From Triticum aestivum (lineage: Eukaryota; Streptophyta; Magnoliopsida; Poales; Poaceae): DNA of 64,000 nt. Under the pieces are notes generated by a model. The model ran no database searches. It had not been told where the DNA came from and saw nothing but the letters and a program-made list of their open reading frames with translations. The number at the start of each line of letters is the position of its first letter. Positions within the stretch are counted from its first letter, which is position 1. Shown piece by piece: positions 23,471 to 35,601 of this stretch. Location: NCBI RefSeq assembly GCF_018294505.1, contig NC_057800.1, positions 479,446,530-479,510,529 on the forward strand, written 5' to 3'. A program made the translations under genes and the position numbers.

Positions 23471-24590
23471 GATGCCCGTGCGTTGAAAGTGGCAAGGAAG
23501 CTTGTGGTATTCACCACCCTAGTCGGACTGAACGGCCTTGATTTTGCAATCCAAAAGGCGTTCGACATGAGCCTGGAAGTTATAAAAGACTTGCTCAACA
23601 TCAGACTTATGTTTAAGCAAATAAATCCAAGTGAAGCGCGTGTAGTCATCAACAAAACTAACATAATACTTGTACCCCCCCACGAAGACGCAATAGCGGG
23701 ACCCCAAACATCTGAATGAATTAATTCAAGAGGTATAGTAGTGACATGATAAGACGTAGAATACGGTAGTTGATGACTCTTAGCACGCTGACATGCATCA
23801 CACACTAATGGTGAATTATTTGAACTAGAACAAGGAAGGTCATGGCTCCGAACAATGGAGGTGACCACATTATTGGTAGGGTGACCTAGACGTTGATGCC
23901 ACTGCGATGNNNNNNNNNNNNNNNNNNNNNNNNNNNNNNNNNNNNNNNNNNNNNNNNNNNNNNNNNNNNNNNNNNNNNNNNNNNNNNNNNNNNNNNNNNN
24001 NNNNNNNNNNNNNNNNNNNNNNNNNNNNNNNNNNNNNNNNNNNNNNNNNNNNNNNNNNNNNNNNNNNNNNNNNNNNNNNNNNNNNNNNNNNNNNNNNNNN
24101 NNNNNNNNNNNNNNNNNNNNNNNNNNNNNNNNNNNNNNNNNNNNNNNNNNNNNNNNNNNGACTGCTACCTTGAAGAATGACACGCCTGGTTGCTTTGTCC
24201 TTAACAAAGAAAAGACAATGGTGAAACTCAACAAACACGCCATTATCACAAAACAAGACGGTAGACAGAAAGGAGATGCTCTCGGATGTGTGGAACATGA
24301 AGGATGTTGCGCAGTTTAAGAGATGAACCGGGTAAACGGAATGACCAATGTGTGAAATAGACAAACCTGCACCATTGGCCACCTGAACCTGGTCCTTGCC
24401 ATCATAGCGCTCATGAACCTGGAGCCGTTCCAGATCACTCATCAGGTGATCCGTAGCCCCGGTGTCTAGTACCCAAGGATAGTCGACGGTGTTCGTGGAG
24501 GCCGAGTTGGCGGAGCGAGTGTTGTGGTCGTGGTCATAGCGCTTGCGACAATCATCGGCTGCATGCCCCTAGTTTTTGCAAATTTGACAC
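23471..24590 (-). pseudogene. copia zinc knuckle, protease and integrase fragment
   Basis: From right to left on the minus strand: a CCHC knuckle (about 24550-24590) interrupted by an in-frame TAG inside the knuckle and another just before it; the protease site DTGA followed by DHLMSDLERL near 24430-24470; a GAG_pre-integrase segment with HQRLGHP and CDACQRAKSHQLP near 23760-23910; then the integrase core with HSDVWGPA and a frameshift into VDDYTRFTWIYLL. The frame is lost at 23471. A 250-base N gap covers the protease-integrase linker. Confidence 0.85.
23910..24159. other. Assembly gap (250 N)
   Basis: Run of N inside the copia pol fragment. Sequence on both sides belongs to the same minus-strand element. 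Confidence 0.98.
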
Positions 24591-24599
24591 TGAGGGCGC

Positions 24600-25336
24600 T
24601 AGCGATTGTTGCGACGGCCACCACCGCCGTTGTTGCCGCCGTCACCCCCGCCACTTTGCCAACCATTACCGGCATAGGATGGGTTGCGGTCGCGGCCACC
24701 GCTGGGGCCACCGTTGCCGCCTTGGCGGCCGTGCCTGGGCTGGCCGTTGCCATCGGCCGAGCGACCCCCACCCTGGGAGGGGCAGGGCTCCGAGTAGGGA
24801 GCACGTCCGCCCTGGCCGTAGGAGCCCGAGCGAGTCACGGCGTTGGCGGAGGGAGTCCACCCCTCCGACGCACTCTGCTGAGCCTGCAACGCTACGAACG
24901 ACAAGGCGAGCGAGTAGAAGCCGGAGTAGGGCATAGGTGCATTACTCACACCCAGGGAGGCGGCTATGGAGTTGTAGGCAGAGCCAAGTCCGGCGAGGAT
25001 GTGATCAATGAGCTCATCATCATGAATCGGAGAGCCAGCGGCAGCCATGGTGTTGGCGAGGGCCTTCATCTTGTGCATGTACTTAGCCATGGACATCTCC
25101 TCCTTCCGCAGCGTCTGGAGTTGATGCCGGATGTGACGGACGTTGGCGCGACTCTGCGCGCCGTACATGGCACCGACGGCCATCCATACCGCCTGCGCCG
25201 TCTCGCAGCTGATGAGCTGATAGGCGATGTCCTCCTCCATGGAGGTAAGGAGGATGCCCTTGACCTTCTGATCCTGAGTCCACCAATGATGGTACGCCGG
25301 ATTAGCGGCGGTCGTCACGGCGTCGCCAGTCCCAAC
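24600..25336 (-). pseudogene. copia gag, C-terminal portion (N-terminal portion at 33895-34114)
   Basis: UBN2-type gag of Ty1/copia: a WW-containing segment followed by DIAYQLISCETAQAVW, LQTLRKEEMSMAKYMH and DDELIDHILAGLG, then a Gly/Asn/Arg-rich tail leading to the knuckle. Its upstream end abuts the Angela LTR at 25337. The missing N-terminal residues are at 33895-34114, beyond Angela B, and the reading resumes across the CCAAC duplication. The N-terminal piece also has a frameshift near 34020. The element is dead. Confidence 0.85.
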
Positions 25337-27060
25337 TGTTGGGGAACGTAGTAATTTTAAAAAAATTCCTACGCACACGCAAGATCATGGTGATGCATAG
25401 CAACGAGAGGGGAGAGTGTTGTCTACGTACCCTCATAGACCGGAAGCGGAAGCGTTAGCACAACGCGGTTGATGTAGTCGTACGTCTTCTCTGCCCGACC
25501 GATCAAGCACCGAAACTATGGCACCTCTGGGTTCTAGCACACGTTCAGCTCGATGACAATCCCTGGACTCCGATTCAGTAGAATGCCGGGGTAGAGTTCC
25601 GTCAGCATGACGGCGTGGTGACGATCTTGATGTTCTACAGTCGCAGGGCTTCGCCTAAGCACCGCTATAATATTATCGAGGATTATGGTGGAGGAGGGCA
25701 CCACACACGGCTAATAGATCTCAATGATCAATTGTTGTGTCTTTGGGGTGCCCCCCTGCACCCGTATATAAAGGAGCAAGGGAGGAAGAGGCCGGCCCTA
25801 GGAGGGGGCACGCCAAGTGTGGAGTCCTACCAGGACTCCCTAGTCCTAGTAGGATTCCACCTCCCATATGGAATAGGAAAAGAGGAAGGGAAAAGGAGAA
25901 GGAAGGAAGGGGGCGCCCCCCTTCCCTAGTCCAATTCGGACCAGACCAAGGGGAGGGGTGCGGCCACCCTTGAGGCCCTTTTCCTTCTTTCCCGTATGGC
26001 CCAATAAGACCCAATACGTATTCCCCTAACTCTCCGGTACTCCGAAAAATACCCGAATCACTCGGAACCTTTCCGATGTCCGAATATAGTCGTCCAATAT
26101 ATCGATCTTTACGTCTCGACCATTTCGAGACTCCTCGTCATGTCCTCGATCTCATTCGGGACTCCGAACTCCTTCGGTACATCAAAACTCATAAACTCAT
26201 AATATAACTGTCATCGAAACCTTAAGCGTGCGGATCCTACGGGTTCGAGAACAATGTAGACATGACTGAGACACGTCTCCGGTCAATAACCAATAGCGGA
26301 ACCTGGATGCTCATATTGGCTCCCACATATTCTATGAAGATCTTTATCGGTCAGACCGCATAACAACATACGTTGTTCCCTTTGTCATCGGTATGTTACT
26401 TGCCCGAGATTCGATCGTCGGTATCTCAATACCTAGTCCAATCTCGTTACCGGCAAGTCTCTTTACTCGTTCCGTAATACATCATCCTGCAACTAACTCA
26501 TTAGTTGCAATGCTTGCAAGGCTTAAGTGATGTGCATTACCGAGAGGGCCCAGAGATACCTCTCCGACAATCGGAGTGACAAATCCTAATCTCGAAATAC
26601 GCCAACCCAACAAGTACCTTCGGAGACACCTGTAGAGCACCTTTATAATCACCCAGTTACGTTGTGACGTTTGGTGGCACACAAAGTGTTCCTCCGGTAA
26701 ACGGGAGTTGCATAATCTCATAGTCATAGGAACATGTATAAGTCATGAAGAAAGCAATAGCAACAAACTAAACGATCAAGTACTATGCTAACGGAATGGG
26801 TCAAGTTAATCACATCATTATCCTAATGATGTGATCCCATTAATCAAATGACAACTCATGTCTATGGTTAGGAAATATAACCATCTTTGATCAACGAGCT
26901 AGTCAAGTAGAGGCATACTAGTGACACTCTGTTTGTCTATGTATTCACACATGTATTATGTTTCCGGTTAATACAATTCTAGCATGAATAATAAACATTT
27001 ATCATGATATAAGGAAATAAATAATAACTTTATTATTGCCTCTAGCACATATTTCCTTCA
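25337..27060 (-). repeat. 3' LTR of Angela B
   Basis: In element sense it starts TGAAGGAAATATGTGC and ends TCCCCAACA. On the plus strand it reads TGTTGGGGAACG to TTTCCTTCA. It differs from the 5' LTR by scattered substitutions, densest in the first ~250 plus-strand bases. Confidence 0.94.
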
Positions 27061-29863
27061 GTCTCCCATTTGCACTAGAGTCAATAATCTAGTTCACATC
27101 GCCATGTGATTTAACACCAATAGTTCACATCACCATGTGATTAACACCCATAGTTCACATCGTCATGTGACCAACACCCTAAGGGTTTACTAGAGTCAAT
27201 AATCTAGTTCACATCGCTATGTGATTAACACCCAAAGAGTACTAAGGTGTGATCATGTTTTGCTTGTGAGAGAAGTTTAGTCAACGGGTCTGCCACATTC
27301 AGATCCGTAAGTATTTTGCAAATTTCTATGTCAACAATGCTTTGCACGGAGCTATTCTAGCTAATTGCTCCCACTTTCAATATGTATCCAGATTGAGATT
27401 TAGAGTCATCTGGACCAGTGTCAAAATTTGCGTCGACGTAACCCTTTACGACGAACCTTTTTGTCACCTCCATAATCGAGAAACATATCCTTATTTCACT
27501 AAGGATAATTTGACCGCTGTCCCGTGATCTACTCCTAGATCACTATTGTACTCCCTTGCCAAAAACAGTGTAGGGTATACAATAGATCTGGTACACAGCA
27601 TGGCATATTTTATAGAACCTATGGCCAAGGCATAGGGAATGACTTTCATTCTCTCTCTATCTTCTGCCGTGGTCGGGTTTTGAGTCTTACTCAACTTCAC
27701 ACCTTGTAACACAGGCAAGAACTCTTTCTTTGACTGATCCATTTTGAACTACTTCAAAATCTTGTCAAGGTATGTACTCATTGAAAAACTTATCAAGCGT
27801 CTTGCTCTATCTCTATAGATCTTGATGCTCAATATGTAAGCAGCTTCACCGAGGTCTTTCTTTGAAAAACTCATTTCAAACACTCCTTTATGCTTTGCAG
27901 AATAATTCTACATTATCTCTGATCAACAATATGTTATTCACATATACTTATCAGAAATGTTGTAGTGCTCCCACTCACTTTCTTGTAAATACAGGCTTCA
28001 CTGCAAGTCTGTATAAAACTATATGCTTTGACCAACTTATCAAAGCGTATATTCCAACTCCGAGATGCTTGCACCAGTCCAAAGATGGATCGCTGGAGCT
28101 TGCATATTTTGTTAGCACCTTTAGGATTGACAAAACTTTCTTGTTGCATCATATACAACTCTTCTTTAATAAATCTATTAAGGAATGCAGTTTTGTTTAT
28201 CCACTTGCCAGATTTCATAAAATGCGGCAATTGCTAACATGATTCGGACAGACTTAAGCATAGATACGAGTGAGAAACTCTCATTGTAGTCAACACCTTG
28301 AACTTGTCGAAAACCTTTTTGCGACAATTCTAGCTTTTGTAGATAGTGACACTACTATCAGCGTCCATCTTCCTCTTGAAGATCCATTTAATATCAATGG
28401 CTCGCCGATCAATGGGCAAGTCAATCAAAGTCCATACTTTGTTCTCATACATGGATCTCATCTCAGATTTCATGGCCTCAAGCCATTTCGCGGAATCTGG
28501 GCTCATCATCGCTTCCTGATAGTTCGTAGGCTCGTCATGGTCAAGTAACATGACCCCCAGAACAGGATTACCGTACCACTCTGGTGCGGATCTCACTCTG
28601 GTTTACCTACGAGGTTCGGTAGTAACTTGATCTGAAGTTACATGATCATCATCATTAGCTTCCTCACTAATTGGTGTAGTAATCACAGGACCAGATTTCT
28701 GTGATGAACTACTTTCCAATAAGGGAGCAGGTACAGTTACCTCATCAAGTTCTACTTTCCTCCCACTCACTTCTTTCGAGAGAAACTCCTTTTCTAGAAA
28801 GGATCCATTCAAAGCAACGAATATATTGCCTTCGGATCTGTGATAGAAGGTGTACCCAACATTTTCTTTTGGGTATCCTATGAAAACGCACTTCTCCGAT
28901 TTGGGTTAGAGCTTATCAAGTTGAAACTTTTTCACATAAGCATTGCAACCTCAAACTTTAAGAAACGACAACTTAGGTTTCTTGCCAAACCATAGTTCAT
29001 ACAGTGTCGTCTCAACGGATTTAGATGGTGCCCTATTTAACGTGAATGCAGCTGTCTCTAATGCATAACCCCAAAATGATAGTGGTAGATCGGTAAGAGA
29101 CATCATAGATCGCACCATATCTAATAAAGTACGGTTATGACGTTCGGACACACCATTATGCTGTGGTGTTCCAGGTGGCGTGAGTAGTGAAACTATTTCA
29201 CATTGTTTTTAACTGAAGGCCAAACTCGTAACTCAAATATTTTACTTCTGCGATCATATCGCAGAAACTTTTATTTTTGTTACGATGATTCTCCACTTCA
29301 CTCTAAAATTCTTTGAACTTTTCAAATGTTTCAGATTTGTGTTTCATCAAGTAGATATACTCATATCTGCTCAAATCATCTGTGAAGATCAGAAAATAAT
29401 GATACCTACCGTGAGCTTCAATATTCATCGGACCACATACATCAGTATGCATGATTTCCAACAAATCTGTTGCTTGCTGCATTGTTCCGGAGAACGGAGT
29501 CTTAGTCATCTTGCCCATGAGGCATGGTTCGCAAGCATCAACTGATTCATAATCAACTAATTCCAAAAGTCCATCAGCATGGAGTTTCTTCATGCGCTTT
29601 ACACCAATATGACCTAAACGGCAGTGCCACAAATAAGTTTCACTATCATTATTAACTTTGCATCTTTTGGTTTCAATATTATGAATATGTGTATCACTAC
29701 GATCGAGATCCAACAAACCATTTTCATTGGGTGTGTAATCATATATGTAAACAGAACAACAATTTATTCTCTTACTTAAATGAATAACCGTATTGCAATA
29801 AACATGATCAAATCATATTCATGCTCAATGCAAACACCAAATAACACTTATTTAGGTTTAACA
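27061..29863 (-). pseudogene. Angela B pol remnants (pre-integrase, integrase, RT, RNase H)
   Basis: Minus-strand fragments in many frames: pre-integrase HCRLGHIGVKRMKKLH with CEPCLMGKM and the start of integrase (29303-29716); integrase SERHNRTLLDMVRSMM and WGYALETA (28951-29151); the linker (28603-28812); RT onset WLEAMKSEMRSMYEN and IDIKWIFKRK (28330-28596); RT core FIKEELYMMQQ and SIFGLVQASRSWNIRFD (27934-28230); RT end and RNase H (27200-27742). The catalytic YVDD site reads YVNN at 27933-27944 in a shifted frame. Stops and frameshifts exclude activity. Confidence 0.85.
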
Positions 29864-31000
29864 CTAATCCCGAAAGTATAGGGAGTGTGCGATGATGATC
29901 ATATCAATCTTGGAACCACTTCCAACACACATCGTCACTTCACCCTTAACTAGTCTTTGTTCATTCTGCAACTCCCGTTTCGAGTTACTACTCCTAGCAA
30001 CTGAACCAGTATCAAATACCGAGGGGTTGCTACGAACACTAGTAAAATACACATCAATAATCTGTATATCAAATATACCTTGTTCACTTTGCCGTCCTTC
30101 TTATCCGCCAAATACTTGGGGCAGTTCCGCTTCCAGTGACCAGTCCCTTTGCAGTAGAAGCACTTAGTCTCAGGCTTAGGATCAGACTTGGGCTTCTTCA
30201 CTTGAGCAGCAACTTGTTTGCCGTTCTTCTTGAAGTTCCCCTTCTTCCCTTTGCCCTTTTGTTGAAACTAGTGGCCTTGTCTACCATCAACACTTGATAT
30301 TTTTCTTGATTTCTACCTTCGTCGATTTCAGCATTACGAAGAGCTTGGGAGTCGTTTCCATTATCCCTTGCATATCATAGTTCATCACGAAGTTCTACTA
30401 ACTTGGTGATGGTGACTAGAGAATTCTGTCAATCACTATTTTATCTGGAAGATTAACTCCCACTTGATTCAAGCGATTGTAGTACCCAGACAATCTGAGC
30501 ACATGCTCACTGCTTGAGCTATTTTCCTCCATCTTTTAGCTATAAAACTTGTTGGAGACTTCATATCTCTCAACTCGGGTATTTACTTGAAATATTAACT
30601 TCAACTCCTGGAACATCTCATATGGTCCATGACGTTCAAAACGTCTTTGAAATCCCGATTCTAAGCTGTTAAGCCTGGTGCACTAAACTATCAAGTAGTC
30701 ATCATATTGAGCTAGCCAAACGTTCATAACGTCTGCATCTGCTCCTGCAGTAGGTCAGTCACCTAGCGGTGCATCAAGGACATAATTCTTCTGTGCAGCA
30801 ATGAGGATAAACCTCAGATCACGGATCCAATCCGCATCATTGCTACTAACATTTTTCAACTTAGTTTTCTCTAGGAACATATAAAAATTAAACAGGGAGC
30901 AACATTGCGAGCTATTGATCTACAACATAGATATGCTAATACTACCAGGACTAAGTTCATGATAAATTAAAGTTCAATTAATCATATTACTTAAGAACTC
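29864..31000 (-). pseudogene. Angela B gag and protease remnants
   Basis: A CCHC knuckle CFYCKGTGHWKRNC is at about 30112-30160 with a basic tail. Downstream on the minus strand, SNPSVFDTGSVARSSN (29990-30040) is the protease active-site region. Upstream, a degraded gag body includes YVLDAPLG near 30770 followed at once by a stop. Several other stops interrupt it. Confidence 0.75.
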
Positions 31001-32150
31001 CCATTTAGATAGACATCCCTCTAATCATCTAAGTGATCACGTGATCCAAATCAACTAAACCATAACTGATCATCACGTGAAATGGAGTAGCTTTCAATGG
31101 TGAACATCATTATGTTGATCATATCTACTATATGATTCACGCTCGACTTTTCGGTCTCAGTGTTCTGAGGCCATATCTGCATATGCTAGGCTTGTCAAGT
31201 TTAACCTGAGTATTATGCGTGTGCAAAACTGGCTTGCACCCGTTGTAGATGGATGTAGAGCTTATCACGCCTGATCATCACATGGTGTCTGGGCACGACG
31301 AACTTTGGCAACGGTGCATACTCAGGGAGAACACTTATACCTTGAAATTTTAGTAAGGGATCATCTTATAAAGCTACCGTCGAACTAAGCAAAATAAGAT
31401 GCATAAAAAATAAACATCATATGCAATCATAATATGTGACATGATATGGCCATGATCATCTTGCGCCTTTGATCTCCATCTCCAAAGTACTGTCATGATC
31501 TCCATCGTCACCGGTATGACACCATGATCTCCATCATCTTGATCTATATCAATGTGTCGTCACATGGTCGTCTCGCCAACTATTGCTCTTGCAACTATTG
31601 CTATCGCATAGCGATAAAGTAAAGCAATTATTTGGCGCTTACATCTTGTGCAATAAAGAGACAACCATAAGGCTTCTGCTAGTTGTCGATAACTTCAACC
31701 AAACATGATCATCTTATACAACAACTTATATCTCATCACGTCTTGACCATATCACATCACAACATGCCCTGCAAAAATAAGTTAGACGTCCTCTACTTTG
31801 TTGTTGCAAGTTTTACGTGGCTGCTACGGGCTTAGCAAGAACCGTTCTTACCTACGCATCAAAACCACAACGATAGTTTGTTAAGTTGGTGTTGTTTTAA
31901 CCTTCGCAAGGATCGGGCGTAGCCACACTCGGTTCAACTAAAATTGGAGAAACTGACATCTGCCAGCCACCTGTGTGCAAAGCACGTCGGTAGAACCAGT
32001 CTCGCATAAGCGTACGCGTAATATCAGTCCGGGCCGCTTCATCCAACAATACCGCCGAACCAAAGTGTGACATGCTGGTAAGCAGTATGACTTATATCGC
32101 CCACAACTCACTTGTGGTCTACTCGTGCATATTACATCAACGCATAAAAC
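31001..32150 (-). other. Angela B 5' leader
   Basis: Non-coding leader between the PBS and gag. Its PBS-proximal part is closely similar in reverse complement to the leader at 63546-64000, confirming the same family. I see no coding region in it. Confidence 0.75.
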
Positions 32151-32166
32151 CTGGCTCGGATGCCAC
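32151..32166 (-). promoter_or_regulatory. Angela B primer-binding site
   Basis: The minus-strand sequence GTGGCATCCGAGCCAG directly follows the 5' LTR end. This is the expected tRNA primer site for Angela/BARE-like copia elements. Confidence 0.85.
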
Positions 32167-33889
32167 TGTTGGGGAACGTAGTAATTTCAAAAAAATTCCT
32201 ACACACATGCAAGATCATGGTGATGCATAGCAACGAGAGGGGAGAGTGTTGTCTACGTACCCTCGTAGACCGGAAGTGGAAGCGTTAGCACAACGCGGTT
32301 GATGTAGTCGTACGTCTTCACGGCCCGACCGATCAAGCACTGAAACTACGGCACCTCCGAGTTCTAGCACACGTTCAGCTCGATGACGATCTCCGGACTC
32401 CGATCCAGCAGAATGTCGGGGAAGAGTTCCGTCAGCAGGCGGCGTGGTGACGATCTTGATGTTCTACCGTCGCAGGGCTTCGCCTAAGCACCGCTACAAT
32501 ATTATCGAGGATTATGGCGGAGGAGGGCACCGCACACGGCTAATAGATCTCAAGGATCAATTGTTGTGTCTTTGGGGTGCCCCCTTGCACCCGTATATAA
32601 AGGAGCAAGGGAGGAGGAGGGCGGCCCTAGGAGGGGGCGCGCCAAGTGTGGAGTCCTACTATGACTCCCTAGTCCTAGTAGGATTCCACCTCCCATATGA
32701 AATAGGAAAAGAGGAAGGGAAAAGGAGAAGGAAGGAAGGGGGCGCCCCCCTTCCCTAGTCCAATTCGGACCAGACCAAGGGGAGGGGTGCGGCCACCCTT
32801 GAGGCCCTTTTCCTTCTTTCCCGTATGGCCCAATAAGGCCCAATACGTATTCCCGTAACTCTTCGGTACTCCGAAAAATACCCGAATCACTCGGAACCTT
32901 TCCGATGTCCGAATATAGTCGACCAATATATCGATCTTTACGTCTCGACCATTTCGAGACTCTTCGTCATGTCCCCGATCTCATTCGGGACTCCGAACTC
33001 CTTCGGTACATCAAAACTCATAAACTCATAATATAACTGTCATCGAAACCTTAAGCGCGCGGACCCTACAGGTTCGAGAACAATGTAGACATGACCGAGA
33101 CACGTCTCTGGTCAATAACCAATAGCGGAACCTGGATGCTCATATTGGCTCCCACATATTCTACGAAGATCTTTATCGGTCAGACCGCATAACAACATAC
33201 GTTGTTCCCTTTGTCATCGGTATGTTACTTGCCCGAGATTCGATCGTCGGTATCTCAATACCTAGTCCAATCTCGTTACCGGCAAGTCTCTTTACTCGTT
33301 CCGTAATACATCATCCTGCAACTAACTCATTAGTTGCAATGCTTGCAAGGCTTAAGTGATGTGCATTACCGAGAGGGCCCAGAGATACCTCTCCGACAAT
33401 CGGAGTGACAAATCTTAATCTCGAAATACGCCAACCCAACAAGTACCTTCGGAGACACATGTAGAGCACCTTTATAATCACCTAGTTATGTTGTGATGTT
33501 TGGTGGCACACAAAGTGTTCCTCCGGTAAACGGAAGTTGCATATTCTCATAGTCATAGGAACATGTATAAGTCATGAAGAAAGCAATAGCAACAAACTAA
33601 ACGATCAAGTGCTATGCTAACGGAATATGTCAAGTCAATCACATCATTCTCCTAATGATGTGATCTCGTTAATCAAATGACAACTCGTGTCTATGGTTAG
33701 GAAACATAACCATCTTTGATCAACGAGCTAGTCAAGTAGAGGCATACTAGTGACACTCTGTTTGTCTATGTATTCACACACGTATTGTGTTTCCGGTTAA
33801 TACAATTCTAGCATGAATAATAAACATTTATCATGAGATAAGGAAATAAATAATAACTTTATTATTGCCTCTAGGGTATATTTCCTTCA
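32167..33889 (-). repeat. 5' LTR of Angela B
   Basis: Plus-strand TGTTGGGGAACG to TTTCCTTCA, followed by the CCAAC target duplication. On the minus strand a TTTATATACGGG TATA-like motif near 32590-32600 lies in the expected promoter region. Confidence 0.94.
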
Positions 33890-33894
33890 CCAAC

Positions 33895-34114
33895 GGCGAT
33901 GGTCTTGTCGGGTGCCGTCGTGGTGCCGCCCAGGTAGCCATGGAGGTTGGCGTCGGCTAAGACGGTGCTGGCGATGCCTTCCCACAGCATGAAGTTGTGG
34001 CGGCCAAGGCAAAACGGAGATCGCCGGAACGGTGAGGGCGGCGGAAACGGTGGCAGCCGCGGGCGAGGTGATGGTGCCAACGCTGTTAGAGAGCGAAACG
34101 GCGGCGGACGACAT
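33895..34114 (-). pseudogene. copia gag, N-terminal portion
   Basis: Minus-strand start at 34114 (MSSAAVSLSNSVG), then a frameshift near 34020 into RHNFMLWEGIASTVL and HGYLGGTTTAPDKTIAVG. The first is the NFxLW motif found at the N-terminus of copia gag proteins. It continues in the segment ending at 25336 on the other side of Angela B. Confidence 0.8.
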
Positions 34115-34407
34115 CGCGGCGGCGCGGAGGAGGACAGTGCTCGGCGGCGGAGAGGAAACTCGCGGCGGCGGCGATGCCGAAGGGCGGCGCGCGGCGGATG
34201 TATCGGGCGGCGCGTAGTGTTCGCGCGGCGGCCCTGTGGCTAGCTAGCAAGCAGCTGGATGGATCATGCGTATGCGCGTAGCTAGCTAGCTAGCAAGCGG
34301 CGGCAGCGACGCGGAAGCTAGCTAGCAAGCGGCGGCGGCGACGCGGAAGATAGGACGGCGGCGGCGCGAGGGACGTGCGGCGGCGCCCGACCTGGCTGAT
34401 ACCAAGT
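34115..34407 (-). other. copia 5' leader and primer-binding site
   Basis: GC-rich leader with GCTAGCTAGC and GCGGCGGCG simple-sequence stretches. At 34391-34407 the minus strand reads ACTTGGTATCAGCCAGG, an initiator-tRNA-Met-like PBS next to the LTR. Confidence 0.75.
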
Positions 34408-34541
34408 TGAAGAGGTAGGTTCAGAGTTTTGCGTGGGTGGTTAACATCCAGCCTTACGTTTCTTTATATAGATGATCATAATACAATTACATACGTATAC
34501 AAATACGTGTACATGTACAATATACTAGACCCTATTTTACA
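34408..34541 (-). repeat. 5' LTR (134 bp) of the copia element
   Basis: On the minus strand it runs TGTAAAATAGGG to CTACCTCTTCA, with a TATATAAAG box in the middle. The length is set by TG/CA ends, the adjacent PBS, and F-box-family coding sequence resuming right after 34541. Confidence 0.75.
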
Positions 34542-35601
34542 GCGTCTGCCTCAGCCCCCCTGTGCCGGGTTGGATGACTTCGCCGACGACATGTACCTTG
34601 CTTTCGAACCCACTGTGTCGCCCCATTACAAGGTACTTCTTCTTCCCAAAGTTCCTCACATGCTGGGTCCTGAGACAATATTCAGGGAGGAATCAGAATG
34701 GCCGCCTTCTTGGTATACAATACGAGTCTTCACTTCAAGGACATGGACATGGGAGGAGAGGTGCTGGTCCGGAGAGGGGAGGCCGCAGGGGCCATTGCTG
34801 ACATGCACTCACCTAGGGCTAGGGAACCAGAGCATCGCTATGCCGTCTATTGGAAAGGAGCGCTTTATGTGCACTGCCAAAACGAATCCATTATGCGGTA
34901 CTCATTCACCCCTTAAGCAAACAATGACATTTATTATTGGGTTTTGATTTTCCCCATTTTGAGTTGAAACTCATCGCCCTATCAATTAACATGCATTTTC
35001 TCTCAATTGACTTCACATTTGCAGCATAACCTTGTCGAATGGCGAGTATGAAGTTATTAAATCGCCTACAAGCATGGATGAGTTTACAGATTTTTATATA
35101 TGGAAATCGAAGAGGGGGCTGTACTGTGCTTTAATTTATAAAGATAGATCATACCGACTTCAGGTTTGGTTACTTAGTGAATTGAGGGGTAAAATGGAGT
35201 GGGGGTTGAAGATTGACACCAGCCTTGTGCTAGTGGTGGCAATGTTTTCTTGGTTGTCTCACGAAGAAAATTCCGTTCCGTGGATCTTACATGGTGGTAA
35301 TTATGATGGAGATGGTAAAAAAGTGATCGTGGAAGAGCAATGTGAATGGGACTTCAACAATGGTAGTATCCTTGAGACAAGAGATGGGGATGAATATGAC
35401 TTTGTGTCTGGTAGTATTTATTTCCTTGGATTTCATCCGTATTATGAGATTGCCTTCTTGTGGGTATCAAGAGCAAGAGTAGTTGCCTATCATTTGAGTA
35501 GCTTGAAAGTTCAAGACTTGGGCATGTTACACGTACAATGTGTAGGAGATTCCTTTCCATACACACCATATTGGACAGGGGAGTTATTTGGAAAGCATTG
35601 A
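34542..35601 (+). pseudogene. F-box-family protein gene, 3' portion (disrupted)
   Basis: Resembles the grass F-box proteins with a C-terminal beta-propeller-like associated domain. The first piece has YLAFEPTVSPHYKVLLLPKVP and SEWPPSWYTIRVF. A frameshift near 34758 leads to RRGEAAGAIADM, PEHRYAVYWKGALYVHCQN and IMR. An intron with GT/AG ends (34898-35024, 127 bp) joins in frame to ITLSNGEYEVIKSP. The second exon is open to the TGA at 35599-35601 and ends SFPYTPYWTGELFGKH. The 5' part with the F-box is missing because the copia LTR abuts 34542. It would have tagged substrates for SCF ubiquitin ligase; now non-functional. Confidence 0.75.

Larger units (their letters stand above)
25337..33889 (-). 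mobile_element. Complete Angela/WIS/BARE1-type Ty1/copia element B
   Basis: Two LTRs of 1724 and 1723 bp in minus orientation flank a 5.1-kb internal region. They are bounded by a perfect 5-bp target duplication CCAAC (25332-25336 and 33890-33894). The PBS is GTGGCATCCGAGCCAG on the minus strand at 32151-32166, and a purine-rich tract abuts the 3' LTR at 27061. The insertion splits the gag of another copia element. The coding region is heavily decayed. Confidence 0.95.
23471..34541 (-). mobile_element. Ty1/copia element with a 134-bp LTR (3' part missing, split by Angela B)
   Basis: On the minus strand the order is 5' LTR (34408-34541), PBS (34391-34407), gag, zinc knuckle, protease, pre-integrase domain and integrase. 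It is cut at 23471 by an LTR, so RT, RNase H and the 3' LTR are not in the window. The gag is interrupted at 25337-33889 by a complete Angela element. GCGTC (34542-34546) would be one half of its own target duplication. The short LTR and UBN2-type gag suggest an Ale-like lineage, but that is uncertain. Confidence 0.8.
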
